From Bacteroidota bacterium (GTDB taxonomy: Bacteria > Bacteroidota > Bacteroidia > B-17B0 > Aurantibacillaceae), in the NCBI GenBank assembly GCA_013697245.1, contig JACCXH010000062.1:1-64000 (forward strand): a DNA stretch of 64,000 bases, in the 5' to 3' direction. A program made the translations under genes and the position numbers. Below are positions 46,644-55,452 of the stretch, piece by piece. A model generated the notes under the pieces. The model ran no database searches, was not told the origin of the DNA, and saw only the letters and a list, made by a program, of their open reading frames with translations. The first letter of the stretch is position 1. Each line of letters opens with the position of its first letter.

Positions 46644-46814
46644 TTAATTTGATGAATCTATTGGGAAATGTAATTCTTCGTATGAAGCAGCTAAGGTGCC
46701 TAATACATTCAGTTCGTGATATAATTTTGTAGGATTTAATAAAATAATTTCATCGATCCGGCTAGTTACCTTTTTATAATCTAAAGGCGCTGTAATTTGT
46801 TTGATTGGTGTCAT
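46644..46814 (-). CDS. 56-residue HigA-antitoxin N-domain-like protein lacking a helix-turn-helix
   Basis: Short frame beginning MTPIKQITAPLDYKKVTSRI and ending SYEELHFPIDSSN. The pattern (Y..a..RIDEI, then L..L...YEE.HFPI) matches the N-terminal dimerisation segment of HigA-like antitoxins of Bacteroidota as I remember them, but the XRE DNA-binding domain that normally follows is absent. It starts 1 nt after the amn stop and ends 15 nt before meaB, so it is clearly within their operon. No HigB toxin is nearby. It could be a relic or a stand-alone regulator. Confidence 0.6.
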   Translation of the reverse strand: MTPIKQITAPLDYKKVTSRIDEIILLNPTKLYHELNVLGTLAASYEELHFPIDSSN

Positions 46815-46815
46815 T

Positions 46816-47589
46816 TTACTCAAACCTCAAATGTTTTACAGAAAGGCCTTTGTTTTGAAGTTCTTTTAAGGAATCGATCCCAATTTGTAAATGGTTAGTA
46901 ACATAATCGGCACTTACTTTTTTATCGCTTTCTTCTGTTTTTACTCCTTCCGGTATCATTGGTTGATCGCTAACCAATAACAGAGCTCCCACCGGTATCT
47001 CATTATGAAAACCAACACTAAAAATAGTTGCCGTTTCCATATCAATTGCCATGGCCCTTATTTCGCGTAAGTATTCTTTAAATTTGTCATCATGCTCCCA
47101 AACCCTTCTGTTAGTGGTATAAACTGTACCGGTCCAATAATCCAAACCTTTTAAACGAATGGTATAAGAAATTGCTTTTTGTAAATTAAAGGATGGTAAT
47201 GCCGGCACTTCTAATGGCAAATAATCGTTCGATGTTCCTTCGCCCCTGATGGCTGCAATTGGTAATATGAGGTCGCCAATATTATTTTTCTTTTTAAGTC
47301 CGCCGCACTTACCCAAAAATAAAACGGCTTTGGGATGAATAGCAGTTAAGAGATCCATAATAGTTGCTGCCATAGCGCTGCCCATACTAAAATTAATAAT
47401 AGTGATGCCATCACAAGTAGCGGTTTGCATGGGCTTGTCTAAACCTTCAACCGCAACGTTATTCCATTCAGCAAACAGTTTAACATAGCCTCCAAAATTG
47501 GTCAATAAAATATATGATCCAAATTCGTTCAATTTTTTTCCCGTGTAACGCGGTAACCAGTTATTTACAATTTCTTCTTTACTTTTCAT
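46816..47589 (-). CDS. amn: AMP nucleosidase
   Basis: Nucleoside-phosphorylase-fold enzyme of 257 residues that splits AMP to adenine and ribose 5-phosphate. It is the short Bacteroidota form, without the extra N-domain of the E. coli enzyme. Visible motifs: ITIINFSMGSAMAATIMDLL near 63-82, VLFLGKCGGLKKKNNIGDLI near 90-109, RGEGTSNDYLP near 115 and AIDMETATIFSVGF near 182-195. First gene of an operon with the 56-residue protein and meaB. Confidence 0.9.
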   Translation of the reverse strand: MKSKEEIVNNWLPRYTGKKLNEFGSYILLTNFGGYVKLFAEWNNVAVEGLDKPMQTATCDGITIINFSMGSAMAATIMDLLTAIHPKAVLFLGKCGGLKKKNNIGDLILPIAAIRGEGTSNDYLPLEVPALPSFNLQKAISYTIRLKGLDYWTGTVYTTNRRVWEHDDKFKEYLREIRAMAIDMETATIFSVGFHNEIPVGALLLVSDQPMIPEGVKTEESDKKVSADYVTNHLQIGIDSLKELQNKGLSVKHLRFE

Positions 47590-47667
47590 CTGTACTCGTA
47601 TTTTGTAGACTAAATCTTACTTAAAAATCAATTAATGTAAATATATTTAAAAATTATTTGTCAATAG

Positions 47668-48102
47668 TTGAACTTACCATTAAAATATCCTTTATTTAAT
47701 ACCAAACTCAAAAAGCAAAAGGACCAAACCTTTATTTTTGATGAAGTACGAAAGAAATGGCTGCTTTTAACCCCCGAAGAATGGGTAAGGCAACATTTGA
47801 TCCACTTTTTGGTTCGCGAAAAAAAATACCCTGCCTCTTTGATCTCTATTGAAAAAGAAATTACTTTAAACGACCTTAAAAAACGTTACGATATTGTTAT
47901 TTACAACAAACAATTAATGCCGGTTGTAGTAATTGAATGTAAAGCACCTTATATCGAGTTAGACAAAAATGTGGTTGAACAAGCTTTGCGTTATAACCTT
48001 ATTATTAAAGCAAAGTATTTAATGATTAGTAATGGCGTTAGCGATATTACATTTGATAGTTTGAATCAGGTTGTTAATTTGCCCGATCACGCAGAGCTTT
48101 AA
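47668..48102 (+). CDS. HSDR_N-type PD-(D/E)XK nuclease-like protein
   Basis: A 144-residue stand-alone domain resembling the N-terminus of type I restriction R subunits. It has LTPEEWVRQHLIHFLV near 32-47 and the nuclease-like core KKRYDIVIYN then VVVIECKAP (Asp, Glu-x-Lys pattern), followed by QALRYNLIIKAKYLMISNG. Such single-domain genes are widespread in Bacteroidota outside restriction loci. No HsdM/HsdS is nearby, so a housekeeping nucleic-acid role is more likely. TTG start. It overlaps the convergent esterase by 4 nt. Confidence 0.8.
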   Translation: MNLPLKYPLFNTKLKKQKDQTFIFDEVRKKWLLLTPEEWVRQHLIHFLVREKKYPASLISIEKEITLNDLKKRYDIVIYNKQLMPVVVIECKAPYIELDKNVVEQALRYNLIIKAKYLMISNGVSDITFDSLNQVVNLPDHAEL

Positions 48103-49229
48103 TTCTTAATGAATTTCACAACGTTTTGCTCTGTACCGTTATTTATATTCAAAAAATAAATTCCATTCGTTAAAGTGCTTACATCTATTGTATTTGTAAT
48201 GCTTTCAGCAATTACTATTTTCCCCAAAAGATCAGTCACTTTTAATTTTATTTCGGAAACGCCATCAACAAATAATTTTTCTGTAACAGGGTTAGGATAT
48301 ATTTTAATAGTATTCTTTAAAGAATTTTCGTGCACACCTACATTTGGAATGAACTGATTAAGTTTATACTGCCTGAAAAAACGCCAGATCTCAACGCTGG
48401 CATTAAAATCTTCGTTAGTATTTGCTATTACGGGAAAAGAGCCGGGCCAGGAATGGCTTCCTCCGGTTACTTTAAAAAGTTCAACACTCGCACCATTTGT
48501 GCCACCAATGTATTTATAATTTACCGCTGTAGAATTATCAGAAGTATTAATATTTGGAATAGAGAAAGTTATTGGTGCCGTGTTACAATTATTATGAATT
48601 CGCCATTTTTTTACAACACTATCAATGTGAGCAAAAGTGGCATCACCATTATAAGGCACAGTCCCATCGGCAGTACCGTGAATTTCCATTACCGGAAAAG
48701 GTCTTATAGGCGCGCAGCTAAACCAGCTGTTTAACATGCTTCCTGTAACAGAAGCGATAGCGGCAATCCTGTTTGGTAAATTACAAGCCAGGTAGTAGCT
48801 CATAATGCCCCCGTTACTCATGCCACAACTGTAAACAGAGTTAAGATCGATATTATAAAATAATTTTAAGGAATCAATAAGATCGCTCATAAACAACACA
48901 TCGTTCTCGGTTCCTCCAAAGCCGGCATTCCAATATTGATTACCCGCAGGCGCTTTACCATCAGGGAATACCATTAAAAATTTAGCAGTATCTGCAATTG
49001 GCATAAAATTGCTGTATTGTTTTTGCTGTGTTGAGTTGGAAGTGTAACCATGCAAATTCAATATAAGCGGAACAGCCTGGCCTGTATAACTATTAGGTAC
49101 ATACAATCTGAATTTTCTCATGATGTTGTTTGATTTGATGCTATCAACAATAGTTACACCACTCTGCGCAAAATAAAAAAAGCCTGTCATTAAGAACAGG
49201 CTTGTTATTATAAGTTTTTTTAGTCTCAT
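48099..49229 (-). CDS. T9SS-secreted CE1/PHB-depolymerase-like esterase
   Basis: A 376-residue secreted alpha/beta-hydrolase: signal peptide (1-21, ending YFAQ), LILNLHGYTSN oxyanion region near 55-65, nucleophile CGMSNGG near 134-140, acid in EIHGTADGTVPY near 182-193, and His in GGSHSWPG near 254-261. The family covers poly(3-hydroxybutyrate) depolymerases and feruloyl esterases. The C-terminal 70 residues are a type A T9SS domain (IYPNPVTEKLFVDG, VTDLLGKIV, NGIYFLNI, VVKFIKN). It starts 19 nt downstream of dnaN. Confidence 0.87.
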   Translation of the reverse strand: MRLKKLIITSLFLMTGFFYFAQSGVTIVDSIKSNNIMRKFRLYVPNSYTGQAVPLILNLHGYTSNSTQQKQYSNFMPIADTAKFLMVFPDGKAPAGNQYWNAGFGGTENDVLFMSDLIDSLKLFYNIDLNSVYSCGMSNGGIMSYYLACNLPNRIAAIASVTGSMLNSWFSCAPIRPFPVMEIHGTADGTVPYNGDATFAHIDSVVKKWRIHNNCNTAPITFSIPNINTSDNSTAVNYKYIGGTNGASVELFKVTGGSHSWPGSFPVIANTNEDFNASVEIWRFFRQYKLNQFIPNVGVHENSLKNTIKIYPNPVTEKLFVDGVSEIKLKVTDLLGKIVIAESITNTIDVSTLTNGIYFLNINNGTEQNVVKFIKN

Positions 49230-49248
49230 AAACGAAAGGTAATAAAAA

Positions 49249-50370
49249 TTAATTGTTTAACATAACCGGCATTACCAGCATTAAAATATCCTCTGCAGGA
49301 TTAGCTTTATTGTTTGGTAAAATAATACCGGCTCGGTTTGGCGCGCTCATTTCAATAGTAATTTCATCACATTCTAAATTACTTACCATTTCCATTAAGA
49401 AACGCGAGTTAAATCCAATTTCCATATCCTCACCAACATAAGTACAAGTTAATAATTCGTGTCCTTCGTTCGCAAAATCAAGATCCTCGGCACTAACACG
49501 TAATTGGCTTCCGGCAACCTTAACACGTATTTGGTGAGTTGCTTTGTTAGAGAATACGCTTACACGTTTTAAGGCCCCTAAAAATGCGCTTCTGTCAACC
49601 GTTAATTTATTTGGGTTTTGTTTTGGAATAACCGCTTCGTAATTTGGGTATTTACCGTCAATTAAACGGCAAACTAAATTTACGTTTCCAAAACTGAATA
49701 GGGCATTTGTTTTATTAAAATCAACTTTTACAGCATCATCAATACCTGCCAATAAACTCTTTAAAACATTCAAAGGTTTTTTTGGCATAATAAAAGAAGC
49801 AGAGGCTCCGGCCTTGGCATCATTACGTGTGTAACGAACTAATTTATGCGCATCGGTTGCAACAAAAATAGAATTCACTTCGGTGAACTGGCAAAACACA
49901 CCACTCATTACCGGGCGAAGATCATCATTACCTGTAGCAAAAATTGTTTTGTTAATGGCGTTTGCAAGCACGTCACTTTTTATGACGATAGATGATTGAG
50001 ATTCAAGGGCAGGAAGTTTTGGATATTCATCGCCATTTTGCCCTGAAATATTATAATCTCCAGTTTCAGTCTTTAATTTTATAGAATGTTTTGTTTTATC
50101 TAAAATAAACGAAATCGGTTGCTCGGGTAGATTAGCAAGAGAATCTAATAACGTTTTTGCGGGAATAGCGATGCTACCTGTTTCGTTAGATTCAACTTTT
50201 AACGAAGTAGTAATTGTTGTTTCCATATCACTGGCAGAAAGAACTAACTCGTCTTTATTAATCTCAAACAAAAAACAATCCAAAATAGGAATAGTGTTAT
50301 TCGAATTTAAAACACCGCCAATTGATTTTAAATGTTTTAATAATGTAGATGCTGATACAACAAAATTCAT
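49249..50370 (-). CDS. dnaN: DNA polymerase III beta sliding clamp
   Basis: Processivity clamp of 373 residues with three repeated clamp folds: MNFVVSASTLLKHLKSIGGV at the start, LSASDMETTI near 43-52, the peptide-binding VFCQFTEVNSIFVATDAHKL near 165 and the C-terminal ILMLVMPVML. dnaA and recF are not adjacent, so this is not a dnaA-dnaN origin region. A -7 box TAATTTTG lies at 50397-50390 (minus strand). The T9SS esterase follows. Confidence 0.97.
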   Translation of the reverse strand: MNFVVSASTLLKHLKSIGGVLNSNNTIPILDCFLFEINKDELVLSASDMETTITTSLKVESNETGSIAIPAKTLLDSLANLPEQPISFILDKTKHSIKLKTETGDYNISGQNGDEYPKLPALESQSSIVIKSDVLANAINKTIFATGNDDLRPVMSGVFCQFTEVNSIFVATDAHKLVRYTRNDAKAGASASFIMPKKPLNVLKSLLAGIDDAVKVDFNKTNALFSFGNVNLVCRLIDGKYPNYEAVIPKQNPNKLTVDRSAFLGALKRVSVFSNKATHQIRVKVAGSQLRVSAEDLDFANEGHELLTCTYVGEDMEIGFNSRFLMEMVSNLECDEITIEMSAPNRAGIILPNNKANPAEDILMLVMPVMLNN

Positions 50371-50442
50371 AATAGTTAGATTTAATCAACAAAATTAAAG
50401 TTAGCAGGCTAATAAACGCCTAAACTATGCTTTAGTTTTACA

Positions 50443-51483
50443 CTATTTTTTAACAGAATCGTGTGGTGTGAAATAGGTTGGCGTGATTAATAATTTTCCA
50501 AAAACAAAATATTGGATCATTGCCCATTCCTTATCGTTTGCAAAGCGCATAAATAACCTATCGGGATCGGCTGTGTAAGTAACGCCATGTTCCGGAATTA
50601 TGTCAGGGTTTGGCTGTTTATGATAGAATTTATATTCGTTGGTTTTAAAATCCGTTGTAGTAATACTCATTATGCAAAAAGGTTTGCTTGCAGAAAGCGA
50701 GTCTGTCACTTTTTTACTTTTTCCGGTAATTAATACTTCGTAAGAGATGTTTTGAAAATAAGCCAGGTATTGTTTCATTTTCATTTCATCAAATGGTATC
50801 GCATTATTCTTGGCGTTTTTTAGCGTAAAAGATGTCGTGCTATTAATATCGATGGTAAAAGACGAATCAGGCATATTAAAATGCTGTACTTTGATCTGTT
50901 TTAACTGGGGTGGAATAAAATTCAATACGAGCCTATCACGCCATTCATTTTCTTTTGCAATAAACCTTGGTTGAAGATATCCTTTGAAGCCCGGTATAAA
51001 ACACACATATGGCTCTTTGTAGTTTTCGCCCGATCCAACATCCGTTAAAAGCATGTAAGAGCCCTCGGAGTCAGGCGTTTCGTGGCCAACATAATATTGT
51101 TTGACAAGATCATTACCCGCATAAATCTCAACTTTTAAAGCATTTGCCGACATGAATTTTAAAACACTTTCTTTTGCCGTTTTTTCAACCGGCATTTTTA
51201 CCTCCACGTGTTTTATAACCTCCATTAAATTTAGTATAGCATCGGTGCGGCAGCTATATTTATCGTTTACTATCCAACCTTTTGCCGTGCGGGTAATGGT
51301 GGATTTATCTCCTTCTTTATCTGCAATAAAAATTTTTGTAATGGCGGCGGTATCTAATACTTTAAAGCTTCTTGAATCTTCGTCAACGGTTGTTGACCTA
51401 TGTTTTGATCTATAAATAAAAATTGAAACAACAGTAAGAATCAATAAAATTGTAATAATAACAATTGAAGAGGATTTTTTCAT
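50443..51483 (-). CDS. DUF4340 membrane-anchored protein
   Basis: A 346-residue protein with one N-terminal membrane segment (about 7-25) and a large extracytoplasmic domain. Repeated strand patterns such as ITKIFIADKEGDKSTITR, GWIVNDKYSCRTDAI, VEIYAGNDLVKQYYVGHETP and GSYMLL are those of DUF4340. In many bacteria, DUF4340 proteins accompany GldG-type ABC components; no such ABC genes are here. It follows the SprF-like gene by 24 nt and probably shares its transcript. Function unknown. Confidence 0.8.
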   Translation of the reverse strand: MKKSSSIVIITILLILTVVSIFIYRSKHRSTTVDEDSRSFKVLDTAAITKIFIADKEGDKSTITRTAKGWIVNDKYSCRTDAILNLMEVIKHVEVKMPVEKTAKESVLKFMSANALKVEIYAGNDLVKQYYVGHETPDSEGSYMLLTDVGSGENYKEPYVCFIPGFKGYLQPRFIAKENEWRDRLVLNFIPPQLKQIKVQHFNMPDSSFTIDINSTTSFTLKNAKNNAIPFDEMKMKQYLAYFQNISYEVLITGKSKKVTDSLSASKPFCIMSITTTDFKTNEYKFYHKQPNPDIIPEHGVTYTADPDRLFMRFANDKEWAMIQYFVFGKLLITPTYFTPHDSVKK

Positions 51484-51507
51484 TTCAACTAGTAAGAGAT
51501 AGCAACT

Positions 51508-52551
51508 CTATTTAAATTCACTACGCGATTCAAACAAAGAGCTGGCTAAATTGTTGAAGCGGAAACCAATTTCAAAACCACCGGCATAGCGGGTAGCAGC
51601 GCGATAACCGGAAACATTGATGTCGTAAGATGTGAAAAAAGCTATATCACCAACTTCATAAATTAACGTAGGGATAATCGCATCTTTTGAACGGTAAAAT
51701 AATCCAATACCTATTCCATTCTCAGTTTTTTGCCCGGTTACTTTAGTACCTACTTTAACACGGTATTTTATGTAAGAACCTGTAACAAATTGCCATGCCT
51801 GACCCTGTCGACTATACAAGAGGGTTGGTGTAACAGAGAATTTTGTGTCTTCAAAATCAAAATGAGTAATTATCTGTCCGGTTGTACGAACTGGGATTCG
51901 ATAAGCAGATCCCGGTCCAAAATCCTGAACAGGCTTATTTAAATGAAACGCGCCAACCGAAATTTTTATTGAAGAAACATCATCGTGATCTTGATCTGTT
52001 TTTACTTTACTATATTCCCAGGCCGCCCCCGCAGCAATATCGGTTGTTGTAAACTGCCTGTATACAACAGTTTCGCCACTTGCAATGGTGTTATCAATAT
52101 TATTTCCATCGAATTGAGAAGCGTAAGTTAACTTGCTGTAATTCGCATTGTTTGAAGAAACACCGCCGGCAATACCTACGCTAAACGCACTTCTTTTACC
52201 GGTTTTAATGATACCGCTTACATTTAATAAAGCATTTGTTTTTTGCAAATTAGCAGATCCAGCTTTATCATTAAAAACAGTTAATCCCATTCCTAAAAAA
52301 GCTTTACGCCTTCTTGATTTAAATAATCCTCCATCCACAGAAACTGCAATTGTTTGAAAAGCCTTGTTCATTGCTGCCCATTGGCTGCGGTAGTTAACAA
52401 TGGCCCTAAAGTAACCATTAAAAAAACCGGTATTAGCAGGGCTGTTAAATAAAGGCGCTTCGTTAATATTAGAAAAATGATTGTCCTGCGCTTTCAAATC
52501 TGCAACACAAATAACTAACAATAAACTAAAAATATATACAATTTTTTTCAT
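51508..52551 (-). CDS. PorP/SprF family T9SS outer-membrane protein
   Basis: Outer-membrane beta-barrel of 347 residues with signal peptide (1-22, ending LKAQ) and the family opening DNHFSNINEAPLFNSPANTG and FRAIVNYRSQW near 48-58. It ends GFEIGFRFN. Family members (PorP, SprF) attach to the secretion machinery or serve as partners for type B CTD cargo. The gene directly upstream encodes exactly such a cargo, so it is best read as that protein's dedicated partner rather than core PorP. 22 nt separate the two. Confidence 0.9.
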   Translation of the reverse strand: MKKIVYIFSLLLVICVADLKAQDNHFSNINEAPLFNSPANTGFFNGYFRAIVNYRSQWAAMNKAFQTIAVSVDGGLFKSRRRKAFLGMGLTVFNDKAGSANLQKTNALLNVSGIIKTGKRSAFSVGIAGGVSSNNANYSKLTYASQFDGNNIDNTIASGETVVYRQFTTTDIAAGAAWEYSKVKTDQDHDDVSSIKISVGAFHLNKPVQDFGPGSAYRIPVRTTGQIITHFDFEDTKFSVTPTLLYSRQGQAWQFVTGSYIKYRVKVGTKVTGQKTENGIGIGLFYRSKDAIIPTLIYEVGDIAFFTSYDINVSGYRAATRYAGGFEIGFRFNNLASSLFESRSEFK

Positions 52552-52573
52552 AGAGTTTTTAAAACTAAAAGTA

Positions 52574-55303
52574 TTACCTCACCAGTGTAACGTTACCTTT
52601 TAAAATTTTTGGTTCGTTAAAGATATTTTTATAGGTTATTAAATAAGCGTAAACACCGGTAATGGCTTGTTGTCCGCTATAATAACCATCCCATCCCATC
52701 ATTGGATCTGTACTTCGAAACACTTCCTGCCCCCATCTGTTCCATATACGGAAATCAAATTCTTTTGCAAATAAGGCACTTCCAACCGGACTAAACATAT
52801 CATTTTTTCCGTCACCATTTGGCGAAAATCCTGTAGGCATTACAATGTCATTCTTTTTATCGGTAAATACAGCAATCACCTCATCAGCTTGATTAAATGC
52901 AATAGCAATCGAATCCATACTTAAAGGCCTTGAGTTTAACGGTGTATGATTTTTGAACTCCCAATGGTGAAAAACAAAAGTAGTATCAATAGGAATTGCT
53001 TTGAAAGGCATTTGCGCTGTAGAGAAATAATTGCCGCTCCATTTATAGTTACTAAGCGGAAGTGTATTCAAAATCACATTACCCGAGCCTGCAGGCTCAA
53101 CATCTACCGTTATCGGGAAAGGGCCGATCATACCATAACACCCAACAGTACCAAATGTTGTCCTTAACCGGTCGCATCGTTTGTATATATCGCGCCTTAA
53201 CTGCGCAGTAAGGGTATCCCATAAGTCAATCGTAGAACTAAATGAACCTGGTATTGGCGCAGACGCAGGATCTTCATGATACTTCATCTCTTTCAGATAC
53301 AAACTTTTTACATAATCAAAATGCGCTAAAATATTATCACATTTTAAAGGGCCATTCAAAAGATCCTGATACCTGTTCCTATACTCTAATTGAAACGTAC
53401 CGTTACCATTGTAAGGGTCCATTAAATAACGCATAATCATTCCATGCGCATTGCCTCCACCCGGACTTACCGCATAAGTACTTGAATGTATTGCGCAAGG
53501 AGAAGTGTAAGCGCTATTATAAGTTAAAGTGTTGGTGGCAACAGCTGTAAAATTAAATATTGCCGGCGTGTTCCATAAATAATAATGCCATTTACTACCA
53601 GGTTTAGTTGTTTGGCCGCCCTTTGCAAAAGCAATATTATAGTTCCAAAGATCACTATTCATAGAATAACTATTAAGAATAATATAATCCATAAAGCTTT
53701 CCTTATCAAGTAAAGACATGACGTGATTATAAAATGAAACATTTTTCATTGTATGAGTTGTAATATAATCATACACACCAGTTCTGAAATTATTTGAGAA
53801 CGTAGCTACAGAACCATCTGTATTATGATAAAAAGCAAGGTCTAGAGAATCGCGGGATTGCTTGTTATAATATCTTTCGTATTCCTTGTCATAGCATTCC
53901 CTTAGATCATACACCCCTTGGTATTTACCATTAATAAATGCAACAACAGGTTTAATGTGCAATGGACTAACCTTTAAATTATTTTTAGCAGCCAACGATT
54001 GATAAAACACATCTCGAATTGCTGTGCCAAAGGCAACACCCGTATTTGTTGGGGAAGGTACGGATGAAAAACTCTCAAAGTCGCCGGCTTTTAAATGCAA
54101 AGTATAAAACGATCTTCTGGGTGTAGTTCCTAATCCGGGTATATTAAAGATATCTCCTTCAAAATTACAACCAAAACCTCGTCGGTCGTCTATCGTAATG
54201 AACAACCCTTTTTGCTTTGTTAACCAGGCCTCATTGGGTGGCCTGCTAATTTGGGCATAACCTTCCGATAACTGAGCCTTATTGTCGTAATACTCCGTAT
54301 GAATGATTGGTCCGGGTGATAAGCCACCGGAATTGAACCAATTGGTATCTGCTTTATCAATAGACAAAGATATTACGCCAAAATCCGGGCTAAATGTATT
54401 ATGTTCCTGATCTATAAAATAGGTATTTGTTTGGCAAAAACTTGGTAAGAAATCTAATGTACAGGTGCTGACAGGTGTCATCGTTGTAGGAAAAGCAACG
54501 GCCCTGAGAACAGTTGTATTCACAATAATAATTCCAATACCGGTAGTGTATGAGTAGATCGCATCTGTCATTGTAGGCACGCTGCCATCCGTAGTGTAGT
54601 GAATTTCAAAACAGGTTCCTGAAGAGTCTGCACCTCCTCCTAGCAAAATATCGACTTGGTTTATTGGATTACTGGAAGGAAAAAAACCACCGGCATTAAC
54701 GGTATTGTTGCTGATGGTAGCCGGTGAAAAGCTTGGTGTTGGAGCATAATCCCTATAATAACTTCCGGTAATAGTTGGGTTTGGCAGTGTAAATGAGTTA
54801 GCGGTGTATAATCGCCAGGCCCCTATGCCCACATTTCCATAATCTACACGGCCCCTGGTATGATTAGCTTTGGTTCTTTGCACAAAAACAGAGTCCCTGA
54901 CAACCCCTTGTGGGGTGGTTAAAATTAACCATTGGTTCTTACACTGGTCTAACGTAAAATTTGCATGAAAATTAGTACCAACAGTGGGTTTACCACTTAA
55001 GAAAACTGCCCGGTATTGTCCAATACCTAACGTAAAAGTTGAAGGAAATGGCCATTTTTTAAGGTTAGATCGATCATTACTTAGCCAATAACCCGATAAG
55101 GTTACTGAGCTTGTATGTGCGTTATAGATCTCTACCCAATCGCTCTGTAACCCGTAATTATCAATAACTCCAGAAAAATTGGTGGCAGAATATTCATTTA
55201 AAACGATAGCCACGCTGGTAGATACTACCTGAGCCCTAAGTGTGTTTATCCCATTTAAAAACAGTAACAAGCCAAAAACTAAAATAAGTTTTCTTTTTAA
55301 CAT
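52574..55303 (-). CDS. CotH-kinase-like surface protein with lamin-tail and type B T9SS domains
   Basis: A 909-residue secreted protein. After the signal peptide (1-24, ending LRAQ): a lamin-tail domain (about 32-150; VLNEYSATNFSG, DWVEIYN, LSGYWLSND), a chitobiase-like FN3 domain (about 215-270; EIHYTTDGSVPTMTDAIY), a CotH-like domain (about 310-690; ISRPPNEAWLTKQKGLFITI, NGKYQGVYDLRECYDKEY), and a gliding-motility-type B CTD (about 825-909; MPTGFSPNGDGKNDMFSP, IWNRWGQEVF, GVYAYLITY). In the CotH core, SDLWNYN is retained, but the expected WDMDxxF reads LWNTPAIF, so the metal-binding Asp residues are missing. It may be a pseudokinase or a binding protein. Own promoter; SprF-like gene downstream. 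Confidence 0.85.
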   Translation of the reverse strand: MLKRKLILVFGLLLFLNGINTLRAQVVSTSVAIVLNEYSATNFSGVIDNYGLQSDWVEIYNAHTSSVTLSGYWLSNDRSNLKKWPFPSTFTLGIGQYRAVFLSGKPTVGTNFHANFTLDQCKNQWLILTTPQGVVRDSVFVQRTKANHTRGRVDYGNVGIGAWRLYTANSFTLPNPTITGSYYRDYAPTPSFSPATISNNTVNAGGFFPSSNPINQVDILLGGGADSSGTCFEIHYTTDGSVPTMTDAIYSYTTGIGIIIVNTTVLRAVAFPTTMTPVSTCTLDFLPSFCQTNTYFIDQEHNTFSPDFGVISLSIDKADTNWFNSGGLSPGPIIHTEYYDNKAQLSEGYAQISRPPNEAWLTKQKGLFITIDDRRGFGCNFEGDIFNIPGLGTTPRRSFYTLHLKAGDFESFSSVPSPTNTGVAFGTAIRDVFYQSLAAKNNLKVSPLHIKPVVAFINGKYQGVYDLRECYDKEYERYYNKQSRDSLDLAFYHNTDGSVATFSNNFRTGVYDYITTHTMKNVSFYNHVMSLLDKESFMDYIILNSYSMNSDLWNYNIAFAKGGQTTKPGSKWHYYLWNTPAIFNFTAVATNTLTYNSAYTSPCAIHSSTYAVSPGGGNAHGMIMRYLMDPYNGNGTFQLEYRNRYQDLLNGPLKCDNILAHFDYVKSLYLKEMKYHEDPASAPIPGSFSSTIDLWDTLTAQLRRDIYKRCDRLRTTFGTVGCYGMIGPFPITVDVEPAGSGNVILNTLPLSNYKWSGNYFSTAQMPFKAIPIDTTFVFHHWEFKNHTPLNSRPLSMDSIAIAFNQADEVIAVFTDKKNDIVMPTGFSPNGDGKNDMFSPVGSALFAKEFDFRIWNRWGQEVFRSTDPMMGWDGYYSGQQAITGVYAYLITYKNIFNEPKILKGNVTLVR

Positions 55304-55340
55304 AATTATTTAACGTTTAGGTTCAAAAAATAAGTAATTC

Positions 55341-55371
55341 CAAATATACACATTAGTACGTAAATACTAAA
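55341..55371 (-). promoter_or_regulatory. Promoter of the CotH-like/SprF operon
   Basis: Minus strand TTTA (55371-55368), 19 nt, TATATTTG (55348-55341): exact -7 box and one mismatch at -33. Leader of about 30 nt before the ATG at 55303. Confidence 0.6.
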
Positions 55372-55410
55372 AAAAACGTTGGGTAGGGAGGCATAATTAT
55401 TAAATTCTTG

Positions 55411-55442
55411 TTGTTAATTACCAAATCAAAAGGCTAACTTTA
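55411..55442 (+). promoter_or_regulatory. Probable purF promoter
   Basis: TTG (55411-55413), 21 nt, TAACTTTA (55435-55442), one mismatch to TAnnTTTG, 10 nt before the purF ATG. Confidence 0.45.
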
Positions 55443-55452
55443 CCGTTCTGAT

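Noticed and set aside
47668-48102. Remnant of a type I restriction system
   Set aside because: Only the stand-alone HSDR_N-like domain is present, it looks intact, and no HsdM, HsdS or mobile-element sequence is adjacent.
49249-50370. dnaN as a sign of the replication origin
   Set aside because: No dnaA, recF or gyrB neighbours and no cluster of DnaA boxes was noticed around it.
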